Positions 26,789-39,135 are shown, counted from the first letter of the stretch. The stretch is DNA of 64,000 nucleotides from Adineta ricciae (GCA_905250025.1 CAJNOJ010000045.1:459876-523875); one strand, 5' to 3'. Translations and numbers: made by a program. Notes: a model not told the origin generated them from the letters alone.

Positions 26789-27894
26789 ATGATGTTTGCT
26801 CGAATTTCGAAACAAACCCGTCGTAATGATCATTCAACGCTACTTCGTCTTGCTGTTACAGGTAACTATACTAACTTGCGTAATTACATGAGTATATATC
26901 TGCACATAAGATTTCAGTGTATACGATGAAACACGTTCGTCAAAGGAGTCTTCATTGAAAAATCTTACGCAGCTAGGTAAAGCTCTCATGGACGAACAAG
27001 ATTGGTATGAAAAAGATTTAGACGAATTTGATGATTTACAAACTTGCAACGATCATTCTATAGTGGAACGATCATCCATTCGATCTAAACAAAAACAATT
27101 AGTTATTCGAGAAAACGGTCATGGAGGAAAAATATATCCATTAGACTTCTGGTATCTTATTGGGAATTATATCGCACCGGAAGATGTGGGTAGATTTGCA
27201 TTGATCTGTCAAGCAACAAATCAAGTTGCTCATAGTGTACCATTTTGGATTAACCTATTTCGAAAGTAAGATCATCTATTCGATACAATCTCGATGCTTA
27301 CCGTCAATTTTTAGTTACAATCGATCTCAAGCGAAACGAACAAGCCGTTCAATTGTTCGAGAACACGTGTCCATCGTTCGTAGTTATGTTATCAAATCTC
27401 TCTATCAAGCATATCCACTATTTCAAAGTCGTCTGAACAAATCCGATGTTATACAAAAAGATCCGCATATTCTCCTTTCAGCACGTTGTATTCGAATTTG
27501 GTATTCGAAAATGGAAACACAGCGAGATCTATATAATTATTACTTTGAATTCTGTTTTGACCAAACGCAATCGTCTTCGCAAGTAATACCATCTGTGCAA
27601 GCTCTCTCGCCACTATTCCAAATTGATAATCAATTCATGATTGATCAAAATAGTTCTTTACTCCATGTAATCAGTTCGAAACTACTGACCATCGGTCCGT
27701 TTATGGGCATGATCCTGTCGAAAATCGTATTGAACGTTAGCACTGATTATCGATATCATCAATTGAAAATGTGGTTTGATACGTCGAAATTATCAGTGCA
27801 AAAAACAACACTCAGTCCTCCTATGGTTGTTATCGATCCGGTTATATGCTTAAGAATATACAAATGGTTTGACTGTCCTCCGAAACTGCATTGA
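26789..27894 (+). CDS. TMEM183A: Transmembrane protein 183 (TMEM183) homologue
   Basis: Three exons: 26789..26861, 26911..27265, 27315..27894; 336 codons including stop. The acceptor before 26911 was chosen because it alone keeps phase. The central YPLDFWYLIGNYIAPEDVGRF with the following ALIC and FWINLFRK corresponds to the F-box-like segment of TMEM183, followed by the family's RSYVIKSLY block. The C-terminal part has a hydrophobic stretch (GPFMGMILSKIVLNVSTDYR) and ends IDPVICLRIYKWFD, all conserved in this family. Its molecular role is poorly known. The N-terminus is short, basic and acidic by turns. It converges on LHX3/4 with 77 bases between stop codons. Confidence 0.88.
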
Positions 27895-27971
27895 TTTTCT
27901 TGTTGTTTATTGTATCTGTTCAAATCGTTTTTTCTGAAGAAATGACACAATAACAAAAAAAGTGTGGAAAG

Positions 27972-29302
27972 CTAATGTTGTCTCGCAATTGGATTGAATT
28001 CTAATTCTGGTGATGAACCTTGATCGTCGTTTATGGTTACTACTGATGACGAGGTTGAAAACGAGTATTTACGCATCGATTCCAACATGTGTGGAAATGA
28101 CGATGCAATAACTGGTCCATTCAATTCTGTACAAGTAGAGGTGAATGAACTAAATTCATGAGTTGGTCGTTGAAGATCAAGATACATGGCTTCCTTAGGT
28201 TGAGCATTTGGAAATGAGGTATCTGGTTCATGCTCAGAAAATTCTATGAAAATGTAGTCGAAGAAAATGGTTAATGTTTGAGTATGATATGCTTACCATC
28301 ATCGGATGTGCCGATATTGTCGTCTTCGCTGGAATCTTTTTCTCGAATTTTCATTTGACCTTTTGCTTTGGACTTTTTCGTTTGTTGACCACGCGTTGTT
28401 GTTGGCCATCGTCGATTTGAATCTTTTTTCAACCGTTTCTCCTTGGCTCGACGATTTTGAAACCTTAGTTCGTAGAACAAAAACAATCCCACCTTAGTTC
28501 ATCTCATGAACATCTTTCATCTTACCACACTTGCACCACTCGCATATCCAAACCTGTATCGATTGCTAAAGACTCGCGTAAATGCCGCGGCGGTTTCGGT
28601 GTTGTTATATAAACTTGTCTGAGAACATCGAGTTGTTTTTGAGATATAGTTGTACGTGGTCGTTTATTGTTATCATCGAACGCTTTAATAGAATGAATAA
28701 ATAAATGAACAAAGGGTAACTAACGAGTGCAATCGTACCTTTATTCCGTAAGGTATCGTAATCAAATTTACAAACAAGCTTTTCATCAGCGATTACATAA
28801 AATTCGTCACCTGTTTTCAATTGCCGGTGACATATCAAACAACTAAAACATTGTAAGTGGTATACAAAATCATTCGCACGTCGAATGATTTCTGTAGGTA
28901 AGACACTGTAGCCACACGATGCACATTTATTTCCAAATTTACTACAAAGTAAAAGCATATCAATAAAAGTTAACATCAAGATCGAGTTAATTTACTTGAA
29001 GTAATGCTCTTTACAGTAGATTACTCCATTTCGAGAATAGCATTCGTCGAGTAATTTTATATGACATTCCGAACAGTTTATACATACCCCATGATAATGA
29101 TTTCCATCGATTCGAAATACAATCTCACCGCAAATAGGTAATGAACATATAAAGCACGTGTGCGCTAGAGCTAACGTCGAATTAGTCAAATCTAGAGAGA
29201 AAGAGAAACTATCGAATGTATATCCGCACTTTCTTAACATGTTACAATACCTGTCTGATATACATTCTCGATGGTAAGATTTGTCTCCGCATTGAATGTC
29301 AT
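27972..29302 (-). CDS. LHX3: LIM-homeodomain transcription factor, LHX3/LHX4 (Lim3) type
   Basis: Six exons: 29251..29302, 28996..29191, 28739..28941, 28526..28682, 28297..28463, 27972..28243; 349 codons. There are two tandem zinc-binding LIM domains (first from [14 protein letters not shown], second from [14 protein letters not shown] with [15 protein letters not shown]), then a homeodomain starting [11 protein letters not shown] with recognition helix [22 protein letters not shown]. The homeodomain is split by an intron inside the WFQN codon. The second LIM domain and helix 3 are closest to LHX3/LHX4, which specify motor and interneuron types in animals. The C-terminal 130 residues are low-complexity with an acidic patch (EKDSSEDDN). 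Which of LHX3 or LHX4 does not apply outside vertebrates, so the symbol denotes the subfamily. Confidence 0.93.
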
Positions 29303-31328
29303 ACTTTTCAACAGTCGTCGTCTTTTCTTATTACCAACGTTTATGTTTTCTTTTCTAATTAAGTAAAAGGACGTGTACAAATTCAATTCCTTCTCCTGTA
29401 ATCAAGCATGTATGAGAAAGTATACTAACCAATACGGAAGTAAGTAATAAAAGAAAAAGCTCATTTCTCTTCTTTTCTTTGTTAATAATTCTGCATATGG
29501 GAAAGAAACCGTAACTGAATTTTTTAGAAAATCAATGAATACGACAAAAGCCACAGTTAACTTTGCTAATTACTATTTATTCAACGAGCGATGATCCTGA
29601 TAAACGAACATAACTTGTCTTTTCTCGAGCTATTCAATTCATTTACTAATTACATTCTTTCGTAGTCATCAAGTGTGCAATACATGCACTGTTAAACGGT
29701 TTCTTTTCGTCGATTCATTCATGAAGTCATTTGTTAAGTTTATTCGAGTGAAATATCAATGAAGATAACACATTCGTCTTATTCAACACTCAAAATACAA
29801 AAAAAGATGTATTCTCCCTGGAAATATTCTTCGCGAGTCATATTTCGATGACATACACATGCAGAATGAACTTCGAAGTATTACATATCATTGACAAAAG
29901 CAGCTTCACCATCTGCAGAACGATGTCCATTATGTTGATTAAAACGAGCATTCTCGAAGTAAAGTGTAAATTGATTCAAGTAGCCAAGAAACATCATTGT
30001 CAAGTAGAAATGAAAAAGTATACCGTCGTGTTTCCAACGACGTTCTCTGACCGACATTGACTTCAAATTCATCAACAGATAATCAACAACCATTAGCTGA
30101 TTGGTAACAGATCTTGTTACTTATGGTAGTTTCTTTATTTATTTGTTGAAAGAGAACTTGTTTTTGTATCAGATATTCGCCGATAAACATTCATTAACTC
30201 GAAATATTTATATATCCTAGACGATGTAAACGATATTTTTGAGAAATTTGATCGTTATAGAAAGCTATGAGAGAAAGATTTTCTCTTTTGAAATATTCAT
30301 ATTAGTTCGACATTCTTGATCGAAGCAAAAAATGATTAATCGGATTAGATCGGCATAGAGACGAAAGAATCTCTAATCGAATCAATTCTCTATCAAAACA
30401 TATATCTGATTTATTCCTGTCTTCACGAAGAAAACAAACAAAACTGAAGCCCTTTGAAGAGAATGAATAGTTCGGTCGAGCGTTATGTGTATCATAAAAG
30501 TTTGGATTTTCAACCCGCGAATTGCAACTGGTATGGTTCATTAAGTTGAAACTAATGATACAATATTGCCTTTTGTCATTATTATGATGAAAAAAAAAGC
30601 TCTATTAGCTTGCGGCGATTTGCTTACTTGTTTTCCTATTCCAACATACTCGGAAAGAGAACGGAAAACGATCTAATATTTCTGTTGTAAGTCTCTTTAG
30701 TGACGTTATTCTATATAGTTTTAATTGAGAAAAACCCTAAGAGAAAAGATAGAAATTCTCTCATTTTCTTTCATTCTCTTTTCTAATGTTGATTTTCTTC
30801 CATTCTTCTGCTTCGATCTTTCCCTCTCTCTCTCTCTTCTTTCTACACAGACGACAAATAGCATCGATTCGGTTTCTCACTCGACTCTTTTTTCCTCGTC
30901 TCCTCATTCTTTTCTCAATGACGGTAATAATCCATTATCATCAATCTAACTACGAGCCACTCTTATCATTCAATAATTGAAAAGAGCGAAATCCCATATT
31001 GCTGACTTCATTGGTAAGTTCGCTTAGTTTCCATTATCCTCTCGACATAATTTAGTTGTTTGAAGAAAAACTTTCCGATTCGAAAAAAGAGAATAGAAAA
31101 TGTACGCCCAACTATTTACAAATAGCTAGTCAAGGTTATACGCCTGTTAATGATAGAGTACTAATCATATAGTGACGTTAATAATATTAGACATGCACAT
31201 ATGAAAAGCGAAGCAAACAAGAGAGAGAGAGAGAGGAAAAGACTGTTACTTCTTTCTCTCATTTGTCATAGTTTAATCAACATTCATCATCAATCAAGCT
31301 CGATGAAAGTCTAACACTATGAGGAACA
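29303..31328. other. Intergenic upstream of LHX3/4 (-) and the LRR gene (+)
   Basis: About 2 kb between divergent genes. No coding gene seen. An open frame at 30725-30980 is a pyrimidine-rich low-complexity tract (CT repeats near 30825-30840), and GA repeats occur near 31221-31236. It is likely regulatory and 5' UTR DNA of a developmental transcription factor and a surface receptor. Confidence 0.4.
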
Positions 31329-33142
31329 ATGCAATGGTATTCTTTAGTTCCAAAGTCATCGTTTCTCCTCGTGATATATCTTAATCTGACATTAACCGTC
31401 CATTCGTTAACAAAATCAATATGCTCGTCTTACCTAATCGCGACTGATATCGATATCCGAACACATCATCAATACGTTCAACCATGTCCTGTGTCGTACC
31501 CATGTCAATGTTTATGCGACATGGAAAACCATCGATTATGGATTGATTGTTTTTCTCGTCACTTGCAAACATTTCCAACATTTGAATACATCGATACAGA
31601 TCAAACAATACTCGAATGGAATATCGATTTAGCATTCAACTCATTCGACAATGTGACAATTGCGAAATGGTTACCTGAAAATATGCGTATCCGTTACTTG
31701 ATTTTCTCAGGTTCATTAGCTTATGATCTCATAGTTCAATTAAATTTAACTCACAGACATTTGATCGATCAATGGCCAAACAAGAAACACTTGTTTATCA
31801 CAAACAATGATGGTGATGAAGATGAGGAAGAAGAAGAAGAAGAAGCAGAAGACGATGACGTTGAAGAGCTTATGAAACGTTCTATTTCTCAATCTGATTA
31901 TGAATATACACGTCTTCTTACGGAATTAACATCCGAATTACGCGATCAAAGCAAACAAATTCAAACGTTTGCTCTGTCTTTAGCCGAAGAGCCATCACCC
32001 ATTTCCATACTCTATCTCGATCATAATCGGCTCGGCGAAATTCCACTGAGAGCTCTATACAATGCTACAGGTTTATATGAACTTTATCTTTCCTACAACA
32101 ACATAAGTTCATTACCCGCGTACGCATTTGGATTTTCCCATCGGCTAACTCGTTTAGATTTATCGTATAATCAAATCTCGTCCATAGATAATTTTACATT
32201 TGAAAGACATCCACGTGCTTATGCAGGCCCGTTCTTAATCGATTATTTGGATCTCTCGCATAATCAATTAACAGTCTTAAACTCACACTGCTTTTCTTAC
32301 TTAGTCAATTTACGTTTATTGAAACTACAGCATAATCAAATCTATGAGTTATCCGCCGATGTTTGGACGGGACTCTATCGTTTAAAGTATCTGGACTTAT
32401 CACACAATTATATCGACAATATCACTCAAATATTCTATAATGCATACTTGAGTGAATTAAATCAGTTGAAACTGACATCGAATAATATCAGTCAAATAAA
32501 TTCTTGTGAATTTCTTGCATTACAAGCATTGAACCGTCTGGATCTTAGTAAGTAATTTGCTCATTCGAACCTATCGATCATTTCTCGTATGTAGGTAATA
32601 ATTATCTTTCAAATCTTGACACATGTGCATTCTACGGTCTTCCTCGAATAACATCTCGTTCTTCGTTGCATGTGTATCTGCATGCAAATCAATTCGAAAC
32701 ATTGCATCCGTGTACATTCAATAACTTTGCACGCTCAACAATTCACATTGAGAACAATCCGTTGATATGCAATTGTACATTGAATTACTTGTTACAAGAT
32801 AGGAAATCTTTAGCGTATACAGGACAAGAATGTCGAGGAGGATATGTGTATCAACTGCAAACACAATTTTCATCGCCAGCTATAAGAAAAGCCAATCGTA
32901 GGGCAGGAAAGAAGTTTGCCAACACGTCGATAACATGTCGAGATGCTTATAAATATTACAATAATCTGTGTCCACAATCTGATTGTAAAACTCTCTGTTC
33001 ACCGAACGAACAATTTGTTATTCAAGTCAGCAAAATAGCTCTACCGAATCGAACAACATCAACATGTCGACGAACATTTCTTCCATTGTTGTTTTTTGTC
33101 TTCTATGTGATATTAACTGAACAAGTCAGAGTCGTTGTTTAA
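31329..33142 (+). CDS. Leucine-rich-repeat cell-surface protein
   Basis: Two exons: 31329..32547 and 32595..33142; 588 residues. There is an N-terminal signal peptide (SSFLLVIYLNLTLTVHSL), a cysteine-rich N-cap (CPVSYPCQCLCDMENHRLWIDC) and at least six leucine-rich repeats (for example LYLDHNRLGEIP, LYLSYNNISSLP, LDLSYNQISSID, LDLSHNQLTVL), followed by a C-cap (NPLICNCTLNYLL) and more cysteines. The last 20 residues are hydrophobic (FLPLLFFVFYVILT), either a GPI-attachment signal or a short membrane anchor. An unusual acidic insert (about residues 163-182, encoded near 31815-31865) sits between the N-cap and the main repeat block. It is probably an adhesion or receptor protein. AATAAA at about 33167. 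Exact family not recognised. Confidence 0.85.
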
Positions 33143-33709
33143 GTTCGTTTTTGATTTTGTCATGAGAATAAATGAATTGTCCTGTTGTCATCATTATTCT
33201 TCAAGTCCAGCGTGCCGCACACACGATCTATCCTCGACATTTACATAATTGAATATTATCTCAATAGAAATTCCATCGATCAAAGATAATATTTTATCAC
33301 TAATGTCAACTGAAGAACGTCTAAGACAACTGATTAATTTCTTCTGTAGACGAACCAACTAATGACAATAGCAAATCTTTCATCCGTTTTCTCTCACATT
33401 AATTTATTCCGAAAACAAACATCAAAATCATACAATATTTTGTGAGTAGATAGAGAAAGAAAAATCTCTAGCAGAGCAAACTACCTAGTATGACTATACC
33501 ATATTTGTCTTTTTTTTCTCATTATTTCCCAAGTGAGGCTTTTTTCCCGCACCATTTTGATGAAAGAATATATAATCAACGAGTGAGAGAGAAGAGAAAG
33601 TAGTTGAAGACTATTCAAATATTCTTTCTTTTTTTTTACGTTTGAAAAAGAAAACAACAACTCTGTCTCGCTTCGATTCAATTACAAAGAAATTGTGAAA
33701 AGTTAAACG
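33143..33709. other. Intergenic between the LRR and Sel1-repeat genes
   Basis: 567 bases with A/T-rich sequence and no supported gene. The 3' end of the LRR transcript (AATAAA) and the promoter of the next gene lie here. Confidence 0.4.
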
Positions 33710-34385
33710 ATGACAACAGCGGAAGAAGAAATACGACGCCGATTGTTGGATGTAGCACCGGAACCGAATGAATCTCTACCATTTCACGGTCGAGTTCGTT
33801 TAGCCCGGAGAAAAAAACCCGATGCATGGTATATCAAAGCCGCTGAAGTAAAACTACTCAATTGATTCGCGCTAAGATTCTATTCGCTGTAATTATACAT
33901 ATATAGGGTCTTCTTCTTTGTCTCGGCATCGGATTACTTTATGCAACTTATTATCATTTCGAACATGTGCATTTCCATGTCAATCGTTTCTATGCTAATT
34001 TAGGTTACAAAGAAGCCCAGCATAATCTCGGACATAGTTATATGCATGGTAGAGTTTCTTCGAAAGTCGCTTTTTATTGCAGAATGTTGTTATCTTGTTC
34101 AGGCGTGGGTGCTGATCATCATTCGGAATCAGCTGTTTATTGGCTTAGACAAGCAGCGGATCAAGGCCATCCGAAAGCGCAGTATAATCTGGCGATATCT
34201 CATTTACGTGGATTTAATACAGGTCTTCAACCGGGGTAGGATAGTGTTGCAAAAGAGTATTGAATTTCTTGTGGATATTCTCTAGGGAAGCACGTAAGTT
34301 GATTGAACAAGCTGCCAAAGCCGGCATACCGGAAGCGATCAAAACTTTGGAAACCATCTGTGCTCAAGGTGGTTGTGAAATTTAG
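33710..34385 (+). CDS. Small single-pass membrane protein with Sel1-like repeats
   Basis: Four exons: 33710..33847, 33907..34048, 34103..34235, 34286..34385; 170 residues, phase preserved throughout. A basic N-terminus (RVRLARRKKPD) precedes one helix (GLLLCLGIGLLYATYYHF). The rest is made of Sel1/TPR-like units: LGYKEAQHNLGHSYMHG, then SAVYWLRQAADQGHPKAQYN, then ARKLIEQAAKAGIPEAI. Sel1 repeats are alpha-helical protein-interaction units found in ER quality-control and mitochondrial assembly factors. No precise orthologue recognised. Its stop lies 60 bases from that of UTP3 on the other strand; AATAAA at 34429-34434 sits within that gap. Confidence 0.8.
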
Positions 34386-34445
34386 AAAGAAAACTTGAAT
34401 TTTTTTTATATTAATGACAAGAAAAACAAATAAACACAGATAACA

Positions 34446-35932
34446 TTAAGATTTAAGTTTAATGCCACGTTTGATACCTGCACGGATACCGGTCGGTTCA
34501 CCGACATATCTTTCTTCTTCAGTTCGCGCTGTTGGCACACGACTTTTACGTTTGGTTAGTGCACGTTGATACTTATTGCGATGACGAACGCGAGGATTTC
34601 GGTTTTCTTTCTTGCGTTTGATGGTGAGACCTTTATTCTTCTCGATTTCGTACGTAATACGACGTTTCTGTGGTTTTTCTTCTTCTTCTTGCTCGGATTT
34701 CAAATCATGTTCAACCTTCGTTTGCCCTTCTCGTCTCTTCATCATACGTTCACGAAGAGACGGTTTCGCAGACGAACTTCCATTCTAAAATATATCATTG
34801 TCATGCACTGTTTTTCATTCCTTTCACGAAAGCTTACCGTTGACTTAGATGGTAACTCAATTCCACTGCTCATGATCAAACGTGGCTTAGCCACTTGAAC
34901 CTTTTGGACCAATGTTGAGGATTGATTCGCATTAGTCTTCTTTTCTTGAAGTGATTCACATAGTTTCAAGAGATCGGGCTTCATCGATTGAAAATCTTCA
35001 TCGATCAATTGACAGAGTTTTCGATATTGTTCAATATCATTAATTATCGGGTGTTTCGACATGTTCAAATCATTTGACTTCATCATTAAATATAAACTTA
35101 AGTACGAACAATAAGTTAGATAGAGTTCAAGAATCGATAGGACAAATTGCCAGCCCGGATAGGAATGAAATTCTTCTAACGAAGATGTATCGATGACAAG
35201 TTGTACGAATGGTAGAAGGTATATTTTTATATCATCAAATATGTTCTTAAATTCTTTACATAACGGTTCCAATTCAGGTGCTTGATCACGAATTAACTGT
35301 AAACGTTCATTGGAACTCAATTGTAAAAGATTATCGGGTAAAATGACATGACGGTGTGATGTTTGGTCATCAAGTTGACGATCCGAAGCAAGTGCCGTCG
35401 ATGGCTTCGATTGAAATAAATCCAAGCCAAAGTCGCTTTTTTCCAACATATCATAATATTTCCTTTGAATCTGTACAGCTTCTTGCTCTTCCAACTTCGC
35501 ATCTTCATCATTAGCGTTGACATCTTCGTTGTAGAACATCTTTCGGGTTGTGCCCCATGAACCATTGAGATCTTCATCGAGACCTTCACCATTTTCATCG
35601 TCGTCGTCGTCTGCTACACCTGATATTTGTTGATAATCATTGTCATCATCCTCGGCATCACTTCCCATCGAGCTTTCATCGTCATCGAACGCGAGAACTT
35701 CATCGCGACCGTTCGCTTCGTCGGAATCATCGTTCAATGCCCATGAAACGCTCTTCTTATTTTTCGAAGGCTTTTTCGTTGTTTTGGCTAATGCCGTTCG
35801 AAGATTTTCATCGCGTTCAGTGTAGAAATTATCGATCTCGTCACCCATATCATTGTCGTCGGATATATCAATCTCAGGATCAGATTGTTTGGATCGAATG
35901 CCTGCAGTCGGTTTTTTACGAGACTTACCCAT
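34446..35932 (-). CDS. UTP3: UTP3/SAS10 small-subunit processome component
   Basis: Two exons: 34838..35932 and 34446..34784; 477 residues. The N-terminal third is acidic and low-complexity (runs of D/E). The middle holds the Sas10/Utp3/C1D helical region (QIQRKYYDMLEKSDFGLDLF region onward). The C-terminus is the hallmark Sas10 tail: RRITYEIEKNKGLTIKRKKE, NPRVRHRNKYQRA and YVGEPTGIRAGIKRGIKLKS. The protein acts in nucleolar 18S rRNA processing. It is co-oriented with RPS9, whose stop is 321 bases upstream of this start. Confidence 0.92.
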
Positions 35933-36252
35933 GAATAGTAATCTAAAATAAGAAATAGATAATCATATACTGCGGAATTTTACTCTCCATTCGGATTATA
36001 TGCATGAAAGATGATTCAATCATTCAATGAAGATGTCAACGCAATTAGAAGCTGTTGTTTTATCTGCTACGATCAAGAGGAAAAGAATCACGAGTTGTTT
36101 CTTTCTCGAAAGAGAGGATAAGTAATCTTCTTTTTTTGTTTTATGTTGAAAGTCGAATCGACAAAACAAGAATACACACAGTACAAGTATAAAAACAAGA
36201 GAATGATGTTAGTCTTTCCCAACAATTGTACGTGTGTTTAGTTGAATGATGT
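35933..36252. other. Intergenic between UTP3 start and RPS9 stop
   Basis: 320 bases containing the RPS9 3' UTR and UTP3 promoter. No canonical AATAAA was seen just after the RPS9 stop. Nothing else recognised. Confidence 0.4.
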
Positions 36253-36942
36253 TTAATCTTCATCGGCTTCTTCTTCCTCGGCACCCTTTTCTCCTTTGCG
36301 CATATTTTTTCGTTTAACACGACCTATTTACAAAAGAAAAGCAAAGTTTATCAATCAATCGATATTCAATTCCATTTACCTGGACGACCACCGCTGGATA
36401 AGGGTGAACGAAGTGCAAAGTCGATGTGTTTCTGTGAATCAAGACGGACAATGAATGATGGAATATTGACCACTTGTTTTCTGACACTAAATTGACAGAG
36501 AAGAAGAATACAAATCGAACAAAGATGTGTATTCGTACCGAATGTGTCGTTGACGAATAAGTACACGAGCATGATGGATACTTTTAGCGAGGGCAAGTCG
36601 TAAAAGTTGAGTTTGAAGACGACGTTCCAAGAAATCTTCGACTTTCAAACCCAAAACGTAATCGAGCTTCATTTTCGATTCATCGAGTACACCAATTCGA
36701 ACAAGACGACGAAGTAAAGCATTGCCTTCGAATAAGCGTTTGGGATCTTTCTCTTCGAGTGTGAGCAATTCACGAGCAGCTTTACGAATCTTCGCTAATG
36801 TGTAACGTACACGCCAGACTTCACGTTTGTTTCTTAAACCGAATTTACCAATCAGTTCAAGTTCTTGATCAAGACGTTCCTTTTCATATGGACGCCGCGG
36901 TGTTGAATAAGTTTTGTTGGATACGAGTGGAACACGCGGCAT
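36253..36942 (-). CDS. RPS9: 40S ribosomal protein S9 (uS4)
   Basis: Three exons: 36539..36942, 36380..36486, 36253..36323; 193 residues, essentially the family's length. Begins [20 protein letters not shown], contains the S4 RNA-binding segment ([35 protein letters not shown]) and ends with a basic then acidic tail ([16 protein letters not shown]). It is one of the most conserved proteins of the small ribosomal subunit. A probable 5' UTR intron ends just before the start codon (acceptor CTAG at about 36950 or TTTTTCAG a little upstream), as is common in ribosomal protein genes. Confidence 0.96.
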
Positions 36943-37781
36943 ATTTGCCTAGTGTGATCTGAAAAACAAGGAAATTCGTACAGATTAGCAATTTACTACT
37001 CTCTTTAACAAAATGAAGTACATTAAAAGAAAACAACCAACAACATTCAATTGTACGGATCAATTTTTATTGGTCGGTGGGTAAATTCGTTTTGTTTGTT
37101 AGAAATTTATAAATAGATATTTTTCCTTGCATGAAAATACATTACCGGATATTTTTTATTTTGAAATAATTCATAGGAAAAGTTTTATCTTTAGAGGACA
37201 GTTTGCCTGATTGGTTGACTCAAGAACCAATCAGTATAAAATGTTCTGATTTAGTTCTTTGATTCACTATCATCAGTACTAGCAATCAAAAACATAGTTG
37301 ACTGGATGCAAACATGCTACAGCGATCATTTGCAAGGAATTTGGAAAAAAATTATTGCGACGTCATGGAATCCTTCTGCATTCTACATCGATTTGAGGAC
37401 ATGCCTCGTAATCACTGACGCTGCAGTTTTGTTGAAAGGTTAGAAATGTTTTTATCGGTTCTCATACTTATCGAACACAGTCAGATAAATACACTCCGCT
37501 CTTGACTTACATCTCAGTTAGTCCGCGTCGAAAACGAAGACGACTAATGAATATTGACTATACATATTGATGCACACATAGCCGAAATAATAATATTAGA
37601 TGACGGTAATTACGTATGGTATTTTTTAGAGGCGATATAATCAGTTGTATCCCGTAGAGAGAAACACAGTATTGTCAACAAATTCGATGCTCCTCCCATT
37701 TACTATACTAGTCTCTTCTTTTAGAATATTGGAAAAAAAGGACAAATAGCTAGACATTTTCATTCTATTCTATTCGATCAA
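36943..37781. other. Upstream region of RPS9 (-) and the GNAT gene (+)
   Basis: 839 bases between divergent genes. It holds a promoter-like cluster at 37207-37277 (separate entry) and, just after it, an unspliced 45-codon ORF (37306-37443) of unknown status. It then runs as AT-rich leader to the GNAT start; a pyrimidine tract and TTTTAG acceptor near 37724 would allow a spliced leader. Confidence 0.4.
37207..37277 (+). promoter_or_regulatory. Inverted CCAAT pair plus TATA box and initiator
   Basis: A perfect 10-base inverted repeat, CTGATTGGTT (37207-37216) and AACCAATCAG (37225-37234), places two CCAAT boxes back to back 8 bases apart. TATAAAA follows directly at 37235-37241, and TCAGT, an initiator-like motif, lies at 37273-37277. 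This reads as a complete plus-strand Pol II core promoter, possibly driving the GNAT gene through a spliced leader. Confidence 0.5.
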
Positions 37782-38852
37782 ATGCGTGATACAACAAAAC
37801 TGACAGAAGATATTGAAACAACGGAATTAAGTTATTACTTTTGCAAAAATCAAAGTGGATTTTACAATTACATCGCTCAATATGCGGCTTCGAGCAGTAT
37901 CGAAGATGATTCCAAGCCATTACGTGTTCATAAAGTAGAAAACATCATCAGTTGTATATACTCACCGAACAAATCGTGGAGCTTTTATAACGCTGTTTTG
38001 GACACGAATATCTGTCAAATATTGCAAGAGTCCCATCGTGAGCATGATGCTGATCGAATAATTCGACAAATCTTATCTTTTGCATCTCAATATCGATGTC
38101 CAATACGTTGTTCGGTCAAACCCACAGCAGTAGACACTTTCAGATTATTACGACGTCATGGATTTCTTGAATTACCCGTTGGAAATGATGCATATCAATA
38201 TGTCGATTTCTATCATCTTGAACGCGAACTTAAACAGATTGATCTTTCTTCGGATATAACTATATTTGAACTTGACGATGCAACACAGAATGATTGTTTC
38301 GAGAAGAAATCAGAATGGGGTCGTGTTTTGTGTGAAAGCTTTAATGTACCAAATCTCGAAATCTATCAACAATTTTATTCAGACGTCTGGAGCAGAGTCA
38401 GTGTTGGTCCGACTACACCAATACGAATGTTCACTGCCACAATCGATAATCGTATCGTTGGTGGATGTCACGTAAGCTTTTCCAATGGAGTTGCTTGTCT
38501 ATTCAATGTTGTCACACTGAAAGCATATCGCGGCAAAGGTATAGGGAAAGCATTATCACTTCAAGCAATGATTTGTGCGAAAGAAGCAGGCTATCGTTAT
38601 ATGATACTTCAAGGCAGTGAAATGGGTTTGCAAGTTTATCGAAAATTAGGCTTTAAAGCAATTCCTCCATGTAAAATAATGATAAAATTGTCAACGATGG
38701 CATGGTATTACAAAATACTCGAAATAATATTGGACAAAATTGGTATTCTACGATTGCAAAATTTAATAAAATCAATCAAGAAATCGTGGAAGTTCATTTT
38801 ATTCATCTTCGCGATTATGATCAGTATAATTATTGCGAGAATCCTCATGTAA
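37782..38852 (+). CDS. GNAT-family N-acetyltransferase with C-terminal membrane anchor
   Basis: Single exon, 356 residues. The C-terminal half is a GNAT fold (about 205-300): VGGCHVSFSNGVACLFNVVT, the acetyl-CoA pyrophosphate-binding loop RGKGIGKA (250-257), and GLQVYRKLGF typical of motif B. The N-terminal half may be a second degenerate GNAT-like lobe. A hydrophobic helix at 338-355 ends the protein, predicting a tail-anchored enzyme facing the cytosol. Substrate unknown. Intronless while most neighbours are split, and the core resembles bacterial GNATs, so transfer is possible. The start at 37782 is the first ATG after an in-frame stop. Confidence 0.82.
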   Translation: MRDTTKLTEDIETTELSYYFCKNQSGFYNYIAQYAASSSIEDDSKPLRVHKVENIISCIYSPNKSWSFYNAVLDTNICQILQESHREHDADRIIRQILSFASQYRCPIRCSVKPTAVDTFRLLRRHGFLELPVGNDAYQYVDFYHLERELKQIDLSSDITIFELDDATQNDCFEKKSEWGRVLCESFNVPNLEIYQQFYSDVWSRVSVGPTTPIRMFTATIDNRIVGGCHVSFSNGVACLFNVVTLKAYRGKGIGKALSLQAMICAKEAGYRYMILQGSEMGLQVYRKLGFKAIPPCKIMIKLSTMAWYYKILEIILDKIGILRLQNLIKSIKKSWKFILFIFAIMISIIIARILM

Positions 38853-39135
38853 CTTCCTCAATAGAGTATAAGAATTACTATTATTCTGTTCGAGTTTTGT
38901 GCTATATTCATTGATTTTCTCAACATTTATTTTTTTGTTCGTGACTTATTCCAGAAATACACATGACGTGCGCAAAATTTGTTGAGCCGACGACAGAACA
39001 GAAAAATGTGTGTCAATGAAAACGTACACGTGACAAAAGTACGATAAAGTACGGCGTTTTGCCTTGTCATTTTCTTAGTTTATGTAAATATGAAACAAGA
39101 CCGATAACACGTCAGAAACTTTCAATTTGCTCTAG

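Noticed and set aside
30725-30980. Overlapping plus-strand ORFs of 64-74 codons
   Set aside because: Pyrimidine-rich low-complexity sequence (Ser/Leu/Phe runs); no start context or conserved motif.
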